A stretch of DNA of 64,000 bases from Clavibacter phaseoli (GTDB taxonomy: Bacteria > Actinomycetota > Actinomycetes > Actinomycetales > Microbacteriaceae): the NCBI RefSeq assembly GCF_021922925.1, contig NZ_CP040786.1, positions 186,001 to 250,000 on the forward strand. The letters run 5' to 3'. The notes under the pieces were generated by a model. That model was not told the origin of the DNA. It was given only the letters and a program-made list of their open reading frames with translations, and searched no databases. Both the position numbers and the translations under genes were made by a program. Below, in pieces: positions 26,750 through 35,697 of the stretch (positions within the stretch are counted from its first letter, which is position 1; every line of letters starts with the position of its first letter).

Positions 26750-28312
26750 CTACGCCCCCGCCGCCAGCACCGTGCGGCACGCGAGGTGCAGGGCGAGGCG
26801 CGTCTCCGCGTCCTGGAGGTCGACCTGCAGGATGCGCTGCACACGCTGGATCCGCTCGGCCACCGTGTTGCGGTGCACCGCGAGGACGGAGGCGGTCTCC
26901 GCGACCGACGACTCCGCGTCGAGGTAGGTCGCGAGCGTCGTGAGCAGGTCGCCCGTGGTCTGGCGGCGCAGCGGCGCGAGGAGCTCGAGGGCGGCGGGCT
27001 GGAAGGTGTCCGTCTGCGTCCAGGCGAGGAGGAGCTGGGCGAGGCCCAGCCGGTCGACGTGCAGGAACCGGCCGGACTGCGGGCGGGACGCCGCGAGGCG
27101 GGCGGCGTCGGCGGCCTCGGCGAGCGAGCGGGCGATGCCGGCCGGGCCGTGGTGCACGCGGCCGACGCCGACGTCGCTCGGCAGGTCGTCGTCCCAGCGC
27201 TGCTGGGCGCGGCGGACCGCGCGGGCGGCGTCGTGCGCGGTGGGGACGTCGGGCTCGAGCGCGAACGAGATCCACGCGGCCCAGCCGTCGCCCTGCTCGA
27301 CGACGCCCACGTCGAGGCCCTCCGCCGCCAGCGCCTCGATGAGCTCGTAGCGCCGGCCGACGATGTCGGCGTCCTGGCGCGACACGACGCGGATCCCCAT
27401 GTGCCAGCCCTCGACTCGCCAGCCCAGCTCGAGCGCCCGGCGCAGGAGCCCGGCGCCGGGGGAGTCGCCCGCCTCGAGGAGCTCGCCGAGGAGGGCGATG
27501 CGCCAGCGGGCCTCGCGCTCGTCGACCACGCGGCGGAGCGACAGGCGGTGGCCGACCGCGAGGGCGACGACGGGCAGCGCGGCGGCGACGGCGTCGACCT
27601 CGGCGGCGACGGATCCGGGCACCTCGACCGCGAGCCAGCTCGGCGCCATGAGCCCCGAGTCGACGGGCGCGGTGACGAGCGTGCCGCGCTCGCCGACGGG
27701 ACGCGCGTCGACGTGGCCGGGGAGGCCGGCCGCTATGGCGGCGTGCGCGGCGGGGGAGGGCGCGGCTCCCTCGGGCGCGAGCACGCGGCCGGAGGAGTCG
27801 ACGAGGAGGGCGGGTCGTCCGAGCGTCCCGGCGGCGGCGCGCAGGGCGTCCGCGGGATCCCGGCCCGCGTCGGCCACCGCGGACACGGCGTCGCGCGCGG
27901 CGCGGCCGGCGGCGGCCCGCGCGTCGCCGAGGCGGTCGTGCAGCGCGATGGACGTCGCCCACGCGTCGTCGCAGGCCAGCACGACGACGCCGAGGCGGTC
28001 CGCGAGGAGCGTCGTCGCGGGATCCACCGCCACGCCCGCATCGAGCACGACGGCCGCGACGCCCCGGTCGGCGAGGCGTCGGAGCCGCGCGTCGAAGCGC
28101 CAGGTGGTGCGCTCGGCGCGGTCGAGGACGACGACGACGTCGGCCTGCGCGGCGGGCGAGGCCCCGTCGCCGGTCGTCGCGTCGTCCGCCGGGGCGTCCA
28201 TCCGCACGCCGCGGACGCGCGAGACCGCGGGATCCGCCGTCCCCGCCACCCGGCGCACGTCCGCGAGCGACGCGTGGTCGAGCAGCGCGGAGAGGGGGAT
28301 CGGCCGGATCAC
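26750..28312 (-). CDS. PucR/CdaR-family transcriptional regulator
   Basis: A 520-residue regulator. The N-terminus (about 1-150) resembles the PucR ligand domain (LSALLDHASLADVRRVAG), the middle is a CdaR GGDEF-like region, and the C-terminal PucR-type helix-turn-helix is clear (LATYLDAESSVAETASVLAVHRNTVAERIQRV). Such proteins control purine, hydantoin and amide catabolism. The GTG at 28312 overlaps the stop of the upstream DUF917 gene as GTGA, so it is the last gene of the permease-hydantoinase operon and probably regulates it. Confidence 0.9.
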   Translation of the reverse strand: MIRPIPLSALLDHASLADVRRVAGTADPAVSRVRGVRMDAPADDATTGDGASPAAQADVVVVLDRAERTTWRFDARLRRLADRGVAAVVLDAGVAVDPATTLLADRLGVVVLACDDAWATSIALHDRLGDARAAAGRAARDAVSAVADAGRDPADALRAAAGTLGRPALLVDSSGRVLAPEGAAPSPAAHAAIAAGLPGHVDARPVGERGTLVTAPVDSGLMAPSWLAVEVPGSVAAEVDAVAAALPVVALAVGHRLSLRRVVDEREARWRIALLGELLEAGDSPGAGLLRRALELGWRVEGWHMGIRVVSRQDADIVGRRYELIEALAAEGLDVGVVEQGDGWAAWISFALEPDVPTAHDAARAVRRAQQRWDDDLPSDVGVGRVHHGPAGIARSLAEAADAARLAASRPQSGRFLHVDRLGLAQLLLAWTQTDTFQPAALELLAPLRRQTTGDLLTTLATYLDAESSVAETASVLAVHRNTVAERIQRVQRILQVDLQDAETRLALHLACRTVLAAGA

Positions 28313-29424
28313 GCGGGCACCCCGGCCGTGGCACTGTCGACCGCCGCGTCGACGTCGACCCGCCCGAACCCGAAGGCGGCGGGCGAGACGGCGGCCAGGC
28401 GCTCGGGCGTCGCGGTCCACCACGCGGGCGCGTCGAGGGACAGGACGACGACGCGGGCGCCGGGCCGCGCGTCGTCGACGAGGAGCACACGGGCCCCGGC
28501 CACGGTGGTGCCGGGGACGGCGATCACCGCGATGAGGTCGGGTGCCGTCGCGACCGGTCGGCCGTCCGCGAGCGCGATCACGAACTCGTTCTCGGCCTCG
28601 AGCCGGATCACCGCGCCCGTTGCCTCGTCGACCACGCTGACCGTCGTCACGTCGAAGCGCCCGGTGCGCGGCGACGTGACCACGTCCACGATGCGGCCGT
28701 GCCCGAGGAGCGCGCCGCCGAGCGCCGCCGCGAGCCCGGCCGGGGTGCCCGTGCCGTCGGCGGTCCGCAGGGCGCGGCCGAGCCCGAGGGCGCGCGCGGC
28801 CGTGCCGGGGATCGCGGTCGCGCGGAGGTCGGCGGCCCGCTGCGGAGGGAGGGCGAGCGCGGCCCAGCCGGACGAGTGCGCGATCACGAGCCGGAGCAGC
28901 CCCTCGACCTCGGCGGGCGTGACGCCGTCGAGCAGCATCGTGCGGCCGCCCGGCTCCGTGACGGCGCACGGCGAGATGGCGCGGCCGGAGACGACGAGGC
29001 TCGACTGGTCGATGCGGGGGAGCGCGCGGCCCGTGAGGTCGGCGTCGAGGAGCGGGAGGCCGAGCGTCGAGGCGGCGGACAGCGGCGCGAGCCCGTTGAC
29101 GCCCGCCATCTCGAGCGCCATGAGGGCGGCGGGCGGCGTGCCCGTCCAGCGGGTGAGCGCCTCGACGGCCTCGGCCAGCTCCGTACCGGACGGCAGCTTC
29201 TCGCGCAGCACCGACGTGGACCCGATGTAGCCCACCGGCACCACGAGGTCGTCCGCGTCGAGGTCGTCGAGCCCGATGCCGCGCACGGGCGCGTCCCGCA
29301 GCTGGCGGGCGGTGGCGGCCGCGAGGATCCGCGGGTCGCCGCCCCCGCCCGAGCCCAGCAGGAGGAGCCCCGAGACGAGGTCGGGGAGGTCGTCGACTCC
29401 CAGATCCCGGCTCACGGGCGTCAC
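28309..29424 (-). CDS. DUF917 domain protein (second copy)
   Basis: A 371-residue protein of the DUF917 family (PF06032), found beside hydantoinase/oxoprolinase proteins and thought to belong to the same enzyme systems. The Gly-rich LLLLGSGGGGDPRI start, VPVGYIGSTSVLREKLPSG and the AEAVEAL segment align with the neighbouring copy, but the middle (FAD/metal-site-like MAGVNGL) is more divergent and the C-terminus retains SLDAPAWW, typical of one DUF917 subgroup. GTG at 29424 is 15 bases after the preceding stop; GTG at 29415 is possible. Confidence 0.85.
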   Translation of the reverse strand: MTPVSRDLGVDDLPDLVSGLLLLGSGGGGDPRILAAATARQLRDAPVRGIGLDDLDADDLVVPVGYIGSTSVLREKLPSGTELAEAVEALTRWTGTPPAALMALEMAGVNGLAPLSAASTLGLPLLDADLTGRALPRIDQSSLVVSGRAISPCAVTEPGGRTMLLDGVTPAEVEGLLRLVIAHSSGWAALALPPQRAADLRATAIPGTAARALGLGRALRTADGTGTPAGLAAALGGALLGHGRIVDVVTSPRTGRFDVTTVSVVDEATGAVIRLEAENEFVIALADGRPVATAPDLIAVIAVPGTTVAGARVLLVDDARPGARVVVLSLDAPAWWTATPERLAAVSPAAFGFGRVDVDAAVDSATAGVPA

Positions 29425-29438
29425 GGTAGCACCCGGCC

Positions 29439-30566
29439 CTACGCGCCCGGCGGCTCGGAGAAGTCGTCGACGGGCGAGCGGACGGGGTCGATGTCGTAGC
29501 CGAAGTAGCGGGGCCCGGCGAGCTCGATGCCGCCCGGGCTGTGCCACCGCTCGTCGGCCGGCGCGGAGACCACGCGCACCCGCTGGCCGAAGCGCAGCGT
29601 CTCCGTCGTGATCGGCTCGCCCGTCTCGCTGTCGAGCACCATGATGAGGTCCGGCGTCGAGGCCACCGGGACGCCGTCGATGGACGCGAGCAGCATCTCG
29701 TTCTGGAAGCCGAGCACGATCTCCCGTCCGGCGTCGGCGCCCGTGCCCTGGATCCTCGCCTCGCCCCGCGCGAACCCCGCGACCGTGCGCCGCGCGACGT
29801 CCACGACCTTGCCGCCGAGGAGCACCGCGCCGCCCAGCCGGGCGGCGACCGCCTCGACCGGGTCGACGAGCGCGTCGCGCGCCTCCTCCACGAGCGTGCC
29901 GAGCTCGTGGCAGAGCGACAGCGTGTGCGGCACGAACGACGCCTTCACCTGCGCGCCCGTCATGGCGTAGTTCGACATGATCATCGAGCTGCCCATCTGC
30001 ACCGCCACCGGCCGCGTGAGCCGCTCGGCCCACGCGTTGTCGATGGTGTCGACGACGCCCGTGTTGCCCTTCTCGTCGGCGAAGGACATGGGGGTGGCGC
30101 GGATCCCGTCGATGGTCGGGATCACCATCTGGATCTCGGGGAAGGCCCGCCCCATCCCGTCGCCGTCGACGATCGGCAGGCCCATGCGCGCGGCCGCGAC
30201 CATCGGGATGGTGGAGTTCGCGCCGCCCACCTCGATGCACGCGACGTGCGTGGGCGTGACGCCGAGGTAGCGCGCGAGCGACAGGATCGCCCCCTGCAGC
30301 TGCTCGACCGTCGGCAGCTTCTCCACCATCACGGTGGGCGCGCCCATCATCGCGACGGGGATCACGACGGCGTCGTCCGGCAGGTCGAACGGGTCGGCGA
30401 GCGGGATGGGCCCGAGCTCCTTGATCGCCTCGCCCGCGAGCAGCCGGCCGATGTAGGGGTCGCCGCCGCCGCCCGTGCCGAGGATCGCCGCGCCGCGCGC
30501 GATGGCGGGCAGGTGCTCGAGCCGGATCTCGGTGAGGCGGGTGCGGGGCATGGTCGTGTCAGACAT
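29439..30566 (-). CDS. DUF917 domain protein (first copy)
   Basis: A 375-residue DUF917 protein: AAILGTGGGGDPYIGRLLA, VIPVAMMGAPTVMVEKLP and ACIEVGGANSTIPMVAAARMGLPIVDGDGMGRAFPEIQM are the conserved blocks. Its ATG overlaps the hydantoinase gene by eight bases. Two adjacent DUF917 genes suggest a heteromer or two related activities. The exact reaction of DUF917 proteins is not established. Confidence 0.9.
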   Translation of the reverse strand: MSDTTMPRTRLTEIRLEHLPAIARGAAILGTGGGGDPYIGRLLAGEAIKELGPIPLADPFDLPDDAVVIPVAMMGAPTVMVEKLPTVEQLQGAILSLARYLGVTPTHVACIEVGGANSTIPMVAAARMGLPIVDGDGMGRAFPEIQMVIPTIDGIRATPMSFADEKGNTGVVDTIDNAWAERLTRPVAVQMGSSMIMSNYAMTGAQVKASFVPHTLSLCHELGTLVEEARDALVDPVEAVAARLGGAVLLGGKVVDVARRTVAGFARGEARIQGTGADAGREIVLGFQNEMLLASIDGVPVASTPDLIMVLDSETGEPITTETLRFGQRVRVVSAPADERWHSPGGIELAGPRYFGYDIDPVRSPVDDFSEPPGA

Positions 30567-32118
30567 GCGCGGCCTTCCTGATGTCGAGGTCGCCGACGGC
30601 CTTGGCGCGGATGCGGATCGCGTTGCCGGGCAGGTACGGGATGGGGAGCTCGTCGAAGTCGACGATCTCCACGGTCGAGGGGGAGGCGCCCGCGGCGACC
30701 GCGCGCTCGACGGCCTCCTGCCGGGCGTCGTCGAGGGCCTGCTGGCGGGATCCCTCGCTCACGCTGTAGACGCGGTCGAGCTCGCCGGACACCTGCGCGA
30801 TGGCCGCGCCGACCGCGTTCGCGACGGCGAAGTTGTCCGGGCGATGGACCCGGCCGAGGCCCTCGAGCTCTTCGGGCAGCAGGATCGAGCCGCCGCCGAC
30901 CGCCACGACGGGCAGCGGGGCGGACGACGTGCGCATGCGCTCCACGACGTCGGCGACGCGCATCGCGATGGTGTCGAGCGCGCGCCGCACGAGCTGCGGC
31001 GAGAGGTGCGCCACTCGCGCCGGGTCGCCGACCTCGACCATGCCGGCCGCGACCGCGATGTCCGTGGTCGTGAGGGTGTCGCCGCCGAAGACGAGCGCGC
31101 GGCGGCCGAGCTCGTAGCCGACCGAGTCGGGGCCGACCAGGTCGCCGTCGCCGCGCACGAGGGATCCGCCGCCGATGCCGATGGAGAGCACGTCCGGCAT
31201 GCGGAAGTTCGTGCGGACGCCGGCCACGCTGATCTCCGCCGTGGCCTCCCGCGGGAACCCGCCCGCGAGCACGCCCACGTCGCTCGTGGTGCCGCCGATG
31301 TCGACGACCGCGCACGTGCCGAGGCCGGAGAGCAGGGCCGCGCCGCGCATCGAGTTGGTGGGGCCGGAGGCGAAGGTCGCGACCGGGTAGCGGCGCGCGA
31401 AGTCCACGCCCATGAGCGTGCCGTCGTTCTGCGACAGGTAGAGGGGAGCGGTGATCCCATGGCCGCGCACCGCGCGCTCGAGCCCGCCGACGATCTGGTC
31501 GGCCAGCTCGCGCAGCGACGCGTTGATGATGGTCGCGTTCTCGCGCTCCAGCAGGCCGATGCGGCCGATCTCGTGCGAGAGCGAGATGGCGACGTCCGGC
31601 CCGAGCTCTGCGGAGAGCACCGCGGCCGCCTCCACCTCGAACTCGCTGTTCACGGGCGCGAAGACGCTGGAGATCGCGACGGACCGGAGCCCGCGCGCGG
31701 CGATGTCGGCCGCGTGCCGCTTGAGCTCGTCGTGGTCGAGCGGGGCGATGACCCGCCCGTCGAACTCGTGGCCGCCGTGCGCGAGGTAGCCCGTGCCGCG
31801 CACCGCCGCCACGAGCTCCTCGGGCCAGTCGACGAACGGCGGCAGCGAGGCGGTGGCTGGCAGCGCGAGCCGCACGGCCGCCGTGGGCGCGAGCCGCCTG
31901 GCCTCGACGAGCGCGTTGATGAAGTGGGTCGTGCCGATCATGACGCCGTCGATGTCCACCGGGTCGAACGGGTGCTGCCGGTCGAGCTCCGCGAGCGCGC
32001 CGACGATGCCGCTCGTCACGTCCTGCGTGGTCGAGGACTTGATCCCGACGACCACGCGGTCGCCGTCCATGAGCACGGCGTCCGTGTTGGTGCCGCCGAC
32101 GTCGATGCCGATCCTCAT
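30559..32118 (-). CDS. Hydantoinase/oxoprolinase family protein (HyuA type)
   Basis: A 519-residue ATP-dependent ring-opening enzyme of the hydantoinase A/oxoprolinase family. The N-terminus MRIGIDVGGTNTDAVLMDGD is the ASKHA-type phosphate loop; VVDIGGTTSDVGVLAGG near 255 and SIGIGGGSLVR near 290 form the rest of the nucleotide site. No HyuB subunit gene follows; DUF917 genes take its place. The ATG overlaps the permease stop as ATGA. The substrate could be hydantoin, 5-oxoproline or a related cyclic amide. Confidence 0.92.
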   Translation of the reverse strand: MRIGIDVGGTNTDAVLMDGDRVVVGIKSSTTQDVTSGIVGALAELDRQHPFDPVDIDGVMIGTTHFINALVEARRLAPTAAVRLALPATASLPPFVDWPEELVAAVRGTGYLAHGGHEFDGRVIAPLDHDELKRHAADIAARGLRSVAISSVFAPVNSEFEVEAAAVLSAELGPDVAISLSHEIGRIGLLERENATIINASLRELADQIVGGLERAVRGHGITAPLYLSQNDGTLMGVDFARRYPVATFASGPTNSMRGAALLSGLGTCAVVDIGGTTSDVGVLAGGFPREATAEISVAGVRTNFRMPDVLSIGIGGGSLVRGDGDLVGPDSVGYELGRRALVFGGDTLTTTDIAVAAGMVEVGDPARVAHLSPQLVRRALDTIAMRVADVVERMRTSSAPLPVVAVGGGSILLPEELEGLGRVHRPDNFAVANAVGAAIAQVSGELDRVYSVSEGSRQQALDDARQEAVERAVAAGASPSTVEIVDFDELPIPYLPGNAIRIRAKAVGDLDIRKAAHV

Positions 32119-33488
32119 CGGGTGGCCACCTTCCCGGCCGTGGCCGTGGCCGCGTCCGGCGCCGCGACGCCGTCGGCGGGCCGGTCGGCCGTCTCGGTGC
32201 GCACCTCGCCGACGCCGCGGATCAGCCCGGCCTTGCCGAGCACCGCGTAGAGCACGAACGCCGTGATGACGGCGTTGAGGCTGCCGAGGCCGAAGGTCGC
32301 GTAGTAGCCGACGAGCGCGGAGACGACCCAGATCGCGAGGCTCACGGGCACCCAGCGCGGCGCGCTCGCCGGCAGCGCGCCGGCCTCCCGGGAGGAGTCG
32401 AGCGCCGGGCGCCAGTTCTTGACGACGAAGTACTCGGCGATCATGATCCCGACGATGGGCGGGAAGGCCACGCCCAGCAGGATCAGGAACTGCGTGAACT
32501 GCCCGAGGATCCCGGCCGCCGCGAGTACCGACCCGATCACGCCGACCACCACCGTGACGAGCGCCCGGTTGACCCGCCGCCCGAACACCGTGTCGATGAA
32601 GTTCACGACGCCGAGGCCCGACGAGTAGAGGTTCCAGTCGTTGATCTTGATGGTGCCCAGCAGGATCACGAGCACGCCGACCCAGCCGACCGACGACAGG
32701 ATGATCGCCGACACGTCGGCCGTGCGCACCGCGTGCGCGAGCAGCACGCCGGACAGGCCCGTGAGGTACTCGCCGACCGTGATGCTCACGACCGTCTGCT
32801 TCACGACGTCCGCGGCCGAGCGGTTGTAGCGCGTCTGGTCGGGCGAGATGAGCGCGCCGACGATGAAGCCGCCGGCCACGATCGAGGCGCCCGCGATGAT
32901 CGACATCTGCGGGCCCGGCGCCGGCTGCGTCACGAGCGTCGCGATGTCGTGCTTCTGCAGCTCGATGACGACGGCCCAGCCGACCAGCAGCAGGAAGAGG
33001 GGCACCGCGATGTTCGCGACCCACTGCATCCCGTGGAAGCCGAGCATGACGACCGCGGTGATGATGAGGCCGAACGCGAGCGACCAGGCCCACACGGGCA
33101 GCCACGGCATGATCGAGTTGAGGCCGGAGGCGGAGACGCCCGATTGGATCCCGAACCAGCCGATGAGGCTGATGCCGATGGCCAGGCCGATGAGCGCCGA
33201 TCCGTTGTGCCCGAAGCCCGTCCAGCGCGACAGGATCGAGGTGTTCAGCCCCTCGCGCTGCCCGATGAGGCCCGTGAAGATGCAGACGACCTCGAGGATC
33301 ACGGCGCCGATGGTGATCGCCCAGAAGGCATCCCAGAAGCTCATGCTGAAGCCGAGCGTGGCGGCGACGACGAAGGCGCTCAGCGCCGAGAGCTGGCCGA
33401 CGCGCTGGGTCGCGATCTGGAACCAGTGGTAGCGCGCCTCCTGCGGGACCCGCGCGAGCGCGTAGTCGTCGGGTGCGGTGGATGCCAT
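32115..33488 (-). CDS. NCS1-family purine/cytosine/hydantoin permease
   Basis: A 457-residue inner-membrane transporter with about 12 hydrophobic segments, of the nucleobase-cation-symport-1 (cytosine permease, CodB-like) family. The N-terminal DYALARVPQEARYHWFQIA and the ISPDQTRYNRSAADVV loop are characteristic. It is the first gene of the five-gene operon and presumably imports the substrate of the hydantoinase. ATG with a GAGGAG site six bases upstream. A palindrome and a TACGCT -10 element lie in front. Confidence 0.93.
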   Translation of the reverse strand: MASTAPDDYALARVPQEARYHWFQIATQRVGQLSALSAFVVAATLGFSMSFWDAFWAITIGAVILEVVCIFTGLIGQREGLNTSILSRWTGFGHNGSALIGLAIGISLIGWFGIQSGVSASGLNSIMPWLPVWAWSLAFGLIITAVVMLGFHGMQWVANIAVPLFLLLVGWAVVIELQKHDIATLVTQPAPGPQMSIIAGASIVAGGFIVGALISPDQTRYNRSAADVVKQTVVSITVGEYLTGLSGVLLAHAVRTADVSAIILSSVGWVGVLVILLGTIKINDWNLYSSGLGVVNFIDTVFGRRVNRALVTVVVGVIGSVLAAAGILGQFTQFLILLGVAFPPIVGIMIAEYFVVKNWRPALDSSREAGALPASAPRWVPVSLAIWVVSALVGYYATFGLGSLNAVITAFVLYAVLGKAGLIRGVGEVRTETADRPADGVAAPDAATATAGKVATR

Positions 33489-33512
33489 GGGGACTCCTCG
33501 GGGGATGCGTGC

Positions 33513-33526
33513 GGCAACGGGTTGCC
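33513..33526. promoter_or_regulatory. Candidate operator GGCAAC-N2-GTTGCC
   Basis: A perfect 6-2-6 palindrome two bases beyond the likely -10 of the permease operon, so a bound repressor would cover the transcription start. The PucR protein of the same operon is the obvious candidate ligand-responsive factor; this is inference. Confidence 0.55.
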
Positions 33527-33719
33527 ACAGCGTAGGTATCGGCCCGAGGAGGCCGCCATGTGCAGAGTGTCGTGTCGGGGGTGTGAAGCGGGGCGGTGTG
33601 CTGGGAGCGGTGTGTCGAGTCGGCACGGACCCGGAGACGAGGGCGAGGGCGGCGAGGTGCTGAGCCCGGGTCTCCTTGACACGCGCGCCGCGCCGGCAGC
33701 CGGCCCGAATTGGGGCCAC

Positions 33720-33739
33720 GCGCATTTCCATGAATGCGC
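33720..33739. promoter_or_regulatory. Inverted repeat GCGCATT-N6-AATGCGC upstream of the HSDR_N gene
   Basis: Perfect seven-base arms, 44 bases before the start codon, in promoter position. Probable regulator site; the binding factor is unknown. Confidence 0.5.
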
Positions 33740-33783
33740 ATCGACATCCGTATCGTCGGGATCACCGAGACGAGGGAGTCCCC

Positions 33784-34896
33784 ATGGAATTCGCCGAACG
33801 ACTGGCCGCCCTGGCAATGAAGGTCCGCAACCAGCGCGACGCCATCCAGACGGAGGAGGCGACGAAGAACGCGTTCATCATGCCGTTCATCTCCACGATC
33901 CTCGGATACGACGTCTTCAACCCGCTCGAGGTGGTCCCCGAGTTCACGGCGGACCTCGGCCTGAAGAAGGGCGAGAAGATCGACTACGCGATCATGCGCG
34001 ACGGCGAGGTGCAGATCCTCATCGAGTGCAAGAAGTCGACGGAGCCGCTCAAGATCGAGCACGCGTCGCAGCTCTTCCGCTACTTCGCCGTGACGAACGC
34101 GCGCATCGCGGTGCTCACGAACGGCGAGGTCTACCACTTCTACACGGACCTCGACGCGCCGAACCGCATGGACGAGAAGCCGTTCCTGGTCCTGGATCTC
34201 GCGGACATCGACGAGACCCTGCTGCCCGAGCTGATGAAGCTCACCAAGGACGTCTTCGACCTCGACTCGATCATCAGCGCCGCGGGGGAGCTCAAGTACG
34301 TCGGGGCGCTGAAGCGCGCGATCGCGGCGGAGTTCCGCGAGCCGACCCCGGAATGGGTGAAGCTCCTCACCCGCCGCGTCTACGAGGGCTCGTTCACGGA
34401 GAAGGTGCGCGACCAGTTCACGACGCTCGTCGGCAAGGCCTCGAAGCAGTACCTGAACGAGCAGGTGAACGACCGCCTGAAGACGGCGTTGGGCGCTCCC
34501 GCGTTCCCGTCGGCGCCGACCACGCCGTCGGCCGACGCGATCACGAGCGAGGAGGCCGTCGTGGCCGACCTCGATCGCGACACCGAGATCGAGACGACGC
34601 TCGAGGAGCTCGAGGGCTATCAGATCGTCAAGGCCATCGCCTGCAGCGAGGTGAAGCCGCAGCGCGTGGTGCACCGCGACGCGAAGTCGTACCTCGCGAT
34701 CCTCCTCGACGACAACAACCGCAAGCCCATCGCCCGCCTCCACTTCAACGGCAAGAAGCAGAAGTACCTCGGCCTCTTCGATGCGCACAAGGTCGAGACG
34801 CGTCACCCGATCGGATCGCTGGACGAGATCTACGCGCACGCGGATTCGATCCGCGAGGCGATCCGTGGGCACGCGGGGGAGTCGGTAGGCGCATGA
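33784..34896 (+). CDS. HSDR_N (type I restriction R-subunit N-terminal) domain protein
   Basis: A 370-residue stand-alone protein with the nuclease-like N-terminal domain of type I restriction R subunits. A PD-(D/E)xK-like core is visible: Asp67 in KIDYAI, then Glu81-Cys-Lys83 in ILIECKKS, with QLFRYFAVTNARIAVLTNGEVYHFYTD after it. The C-terminal third is a separate alpha/beta domain (DRDTEIETTLEELEGYQIVK onward) ending in KKQKYLGLFDAHK. No helicase, HsdM or HsdS is nearby. A GACGAGGGAG site precedes the ATG. Such single-gene proteins are widespread and of unknown role; cleavage is not proven. Confidence 0.85.
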   Translation: MEFAERLAALAMKVRNQRDAIQTEEATKNAFIMPFISTILGYDVFNPLEVVPEFTADLGLKKGEKIDYAIMRDGEVQILIECKKSTEPLKIEHASQLFRYFAVTNARIAVLTNGEVYHFYTDLDAPNRMDEKPFLVLDLADIDETLLPELMKLTKDVFDLDSIISAAGELKYVGALKRAIAAEFREPTPEWVKLLTRRVYEGSFTEKVRDQFTTLVGKASKQYLNEQVNDRLKTALGAPAFPSAPTTPSADAITSEEAVVADLDRDTEIETTLEELEGYQIVKAIACSEVKPQRVVHRDAKSYLAILLDDNNRKPIARLHFNGKKQKYLGLFDAHKVETRHPIGSLDEIYAHADSIREAIRGHAGESVGA

Positions 34897-34922
34897 CAAG
34901 ACGCGTGGAGGGGAGGTAGGAC

Positions 34923-35426
34923 ATCGAGGGCGCCTGGACGGTCCTCGTCGCGGTCACCGCGGCGGCGGCCTCTCTCGCGACCGTGATCGGCTTCGTGCAC
35001 ACCGTCGCCGAGGCGGGACGTAGCAGGCGAGCCGGCCTCGCTGCGGTCCACGCTGATCTGACGATGGGGGATGTGGCGGCCGCTCGAGATGCGATGGGCG
35101 CCTTCCGCTATTCCCAGGACGGGGGCACGTCCCCGGGCCGTGTCCGCGACGCCGACGCGATGCGTGCCTACTTCGTGATCCTCTGGGCCCTCGAGCGGGC
35201 GGACAACACGCTCTCCTACTACTCGCGGTCCCACCAGCGGCGCGCGTCCAGCTTCATAGGATGGAACCTCGACGAGCTCACGCGGAACGTGGTCTGGTTC
35301 CGAGGAGAGCACGGCCCACGCCTCGGGCTGCATGATGCGGAGTCGTGGACGCGATTCCGTCACGCGCTCGTGTCGGACACCGTCTCCGCATCGGTGGGCA
35401 GGGCGACGAGGCTGACTCGGAGCTAG
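34923..35426 (+). CDS. Small single-pass membrane protein, possible ATC start
   Basis: Unrecognised protein. From the ATC at 34923 it has 167 residues: a transmembrane helix (about 4-25, AWTVLVAVTAAAASLATVIGF) then a helical soluble domain rich in Arg, Ala and aromatic residues. A GGGAGG site lies six bases before the ATC, and an in-frame TAG ends immediately upstream, so no ATG, GTG or TTG is available that keeps the helix; the first standard start, GTG at 34983, would cut through it. It begins 26 bases after the HSDR_N stop, so the two may be co-transcribed. It ends 46 bases from the 3' end of tRNA-Arg. Confidence 0.55.
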   Translation: MEGAWTVLVAVTAAAASLATVIGFVHTVAEAGRSRRAGLAAVHADLTMGDVAAARDAMGAFRYSQDGGTSPGRVRDADAMRAYFVILWALERADNTLSYYSRSHQRRASSFIGWNLDELTRNVVWFRGEHGPRLGLHDAESWTRFRHALVSDTVSASVGRATRLTRS

Positions 35427-35472
35427 CCGAGCCACGTACGCTGGGATGCGCGGGAATCGCACGTGCGCCGGG

Positions 35473-35544
35473 TGCCCCTGGAGGGACTCGAACCCCCAAC
35501 CCTTTCCTTAGGACGGAACTGCTCTTCCATTGAGCTACAGAGGC
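35473..35544 (-). tRNA. tRNA-Arg (anticodon CCT)
   Basis: Complete cloverleaf on the minus strand. Acceptor arms GCCTCTG and CAGGGGC pair with one wobble, the anticodon loop GTCCTAA carries CCT (35510-35512), and the T arm is GGGGG/CCCTC around TTCGAGT. The discriminator is A and CCA is not encoded. It reads the rare AGG codon. Its 3' end faces the HSDR_N region. Confidence 0.93.
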
Positions 35545-35697
35545 TGACCGGCCCATGGTAGCGGAGGGGAGCCCGGCCGGCCGAGGCCCGATCGCACGGC
35601 CGCGCGGGCCGGGACGGGGGCGGCGCGCCCCCGCAGATCCGGCCCCGCGCCGCCCCGCCTGCCGGTTTCCCCACCCGCCGCGTCGTACTGTTGCCGG

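Larger units (their letters stand above)
33489..33783. other. Divergent intergenic region between the hydantoinase operon and the HSDR_N gene
   Basis: No gene is seen in these 295 bases. The permease side holds a -10 TACGCT (minus strand, 33529-33534) and a palindrome at 33513-33526. The HSDR_N side holds an inverted repeat at 33720-33739 and a TATCGT hexamer near 33751. Base composition is less GC-rich than the flanking operon. Confidence 0.5.

Noticed and set aside
33489..35472. attL/attR-type direct repeat of the tRNA-Arg 3' end
   Set aside because: Scanning by eye from 33.4 to 35.5 kb showed no copy of the tRNA 3' sequence, so an integrated element is not demonstrated.
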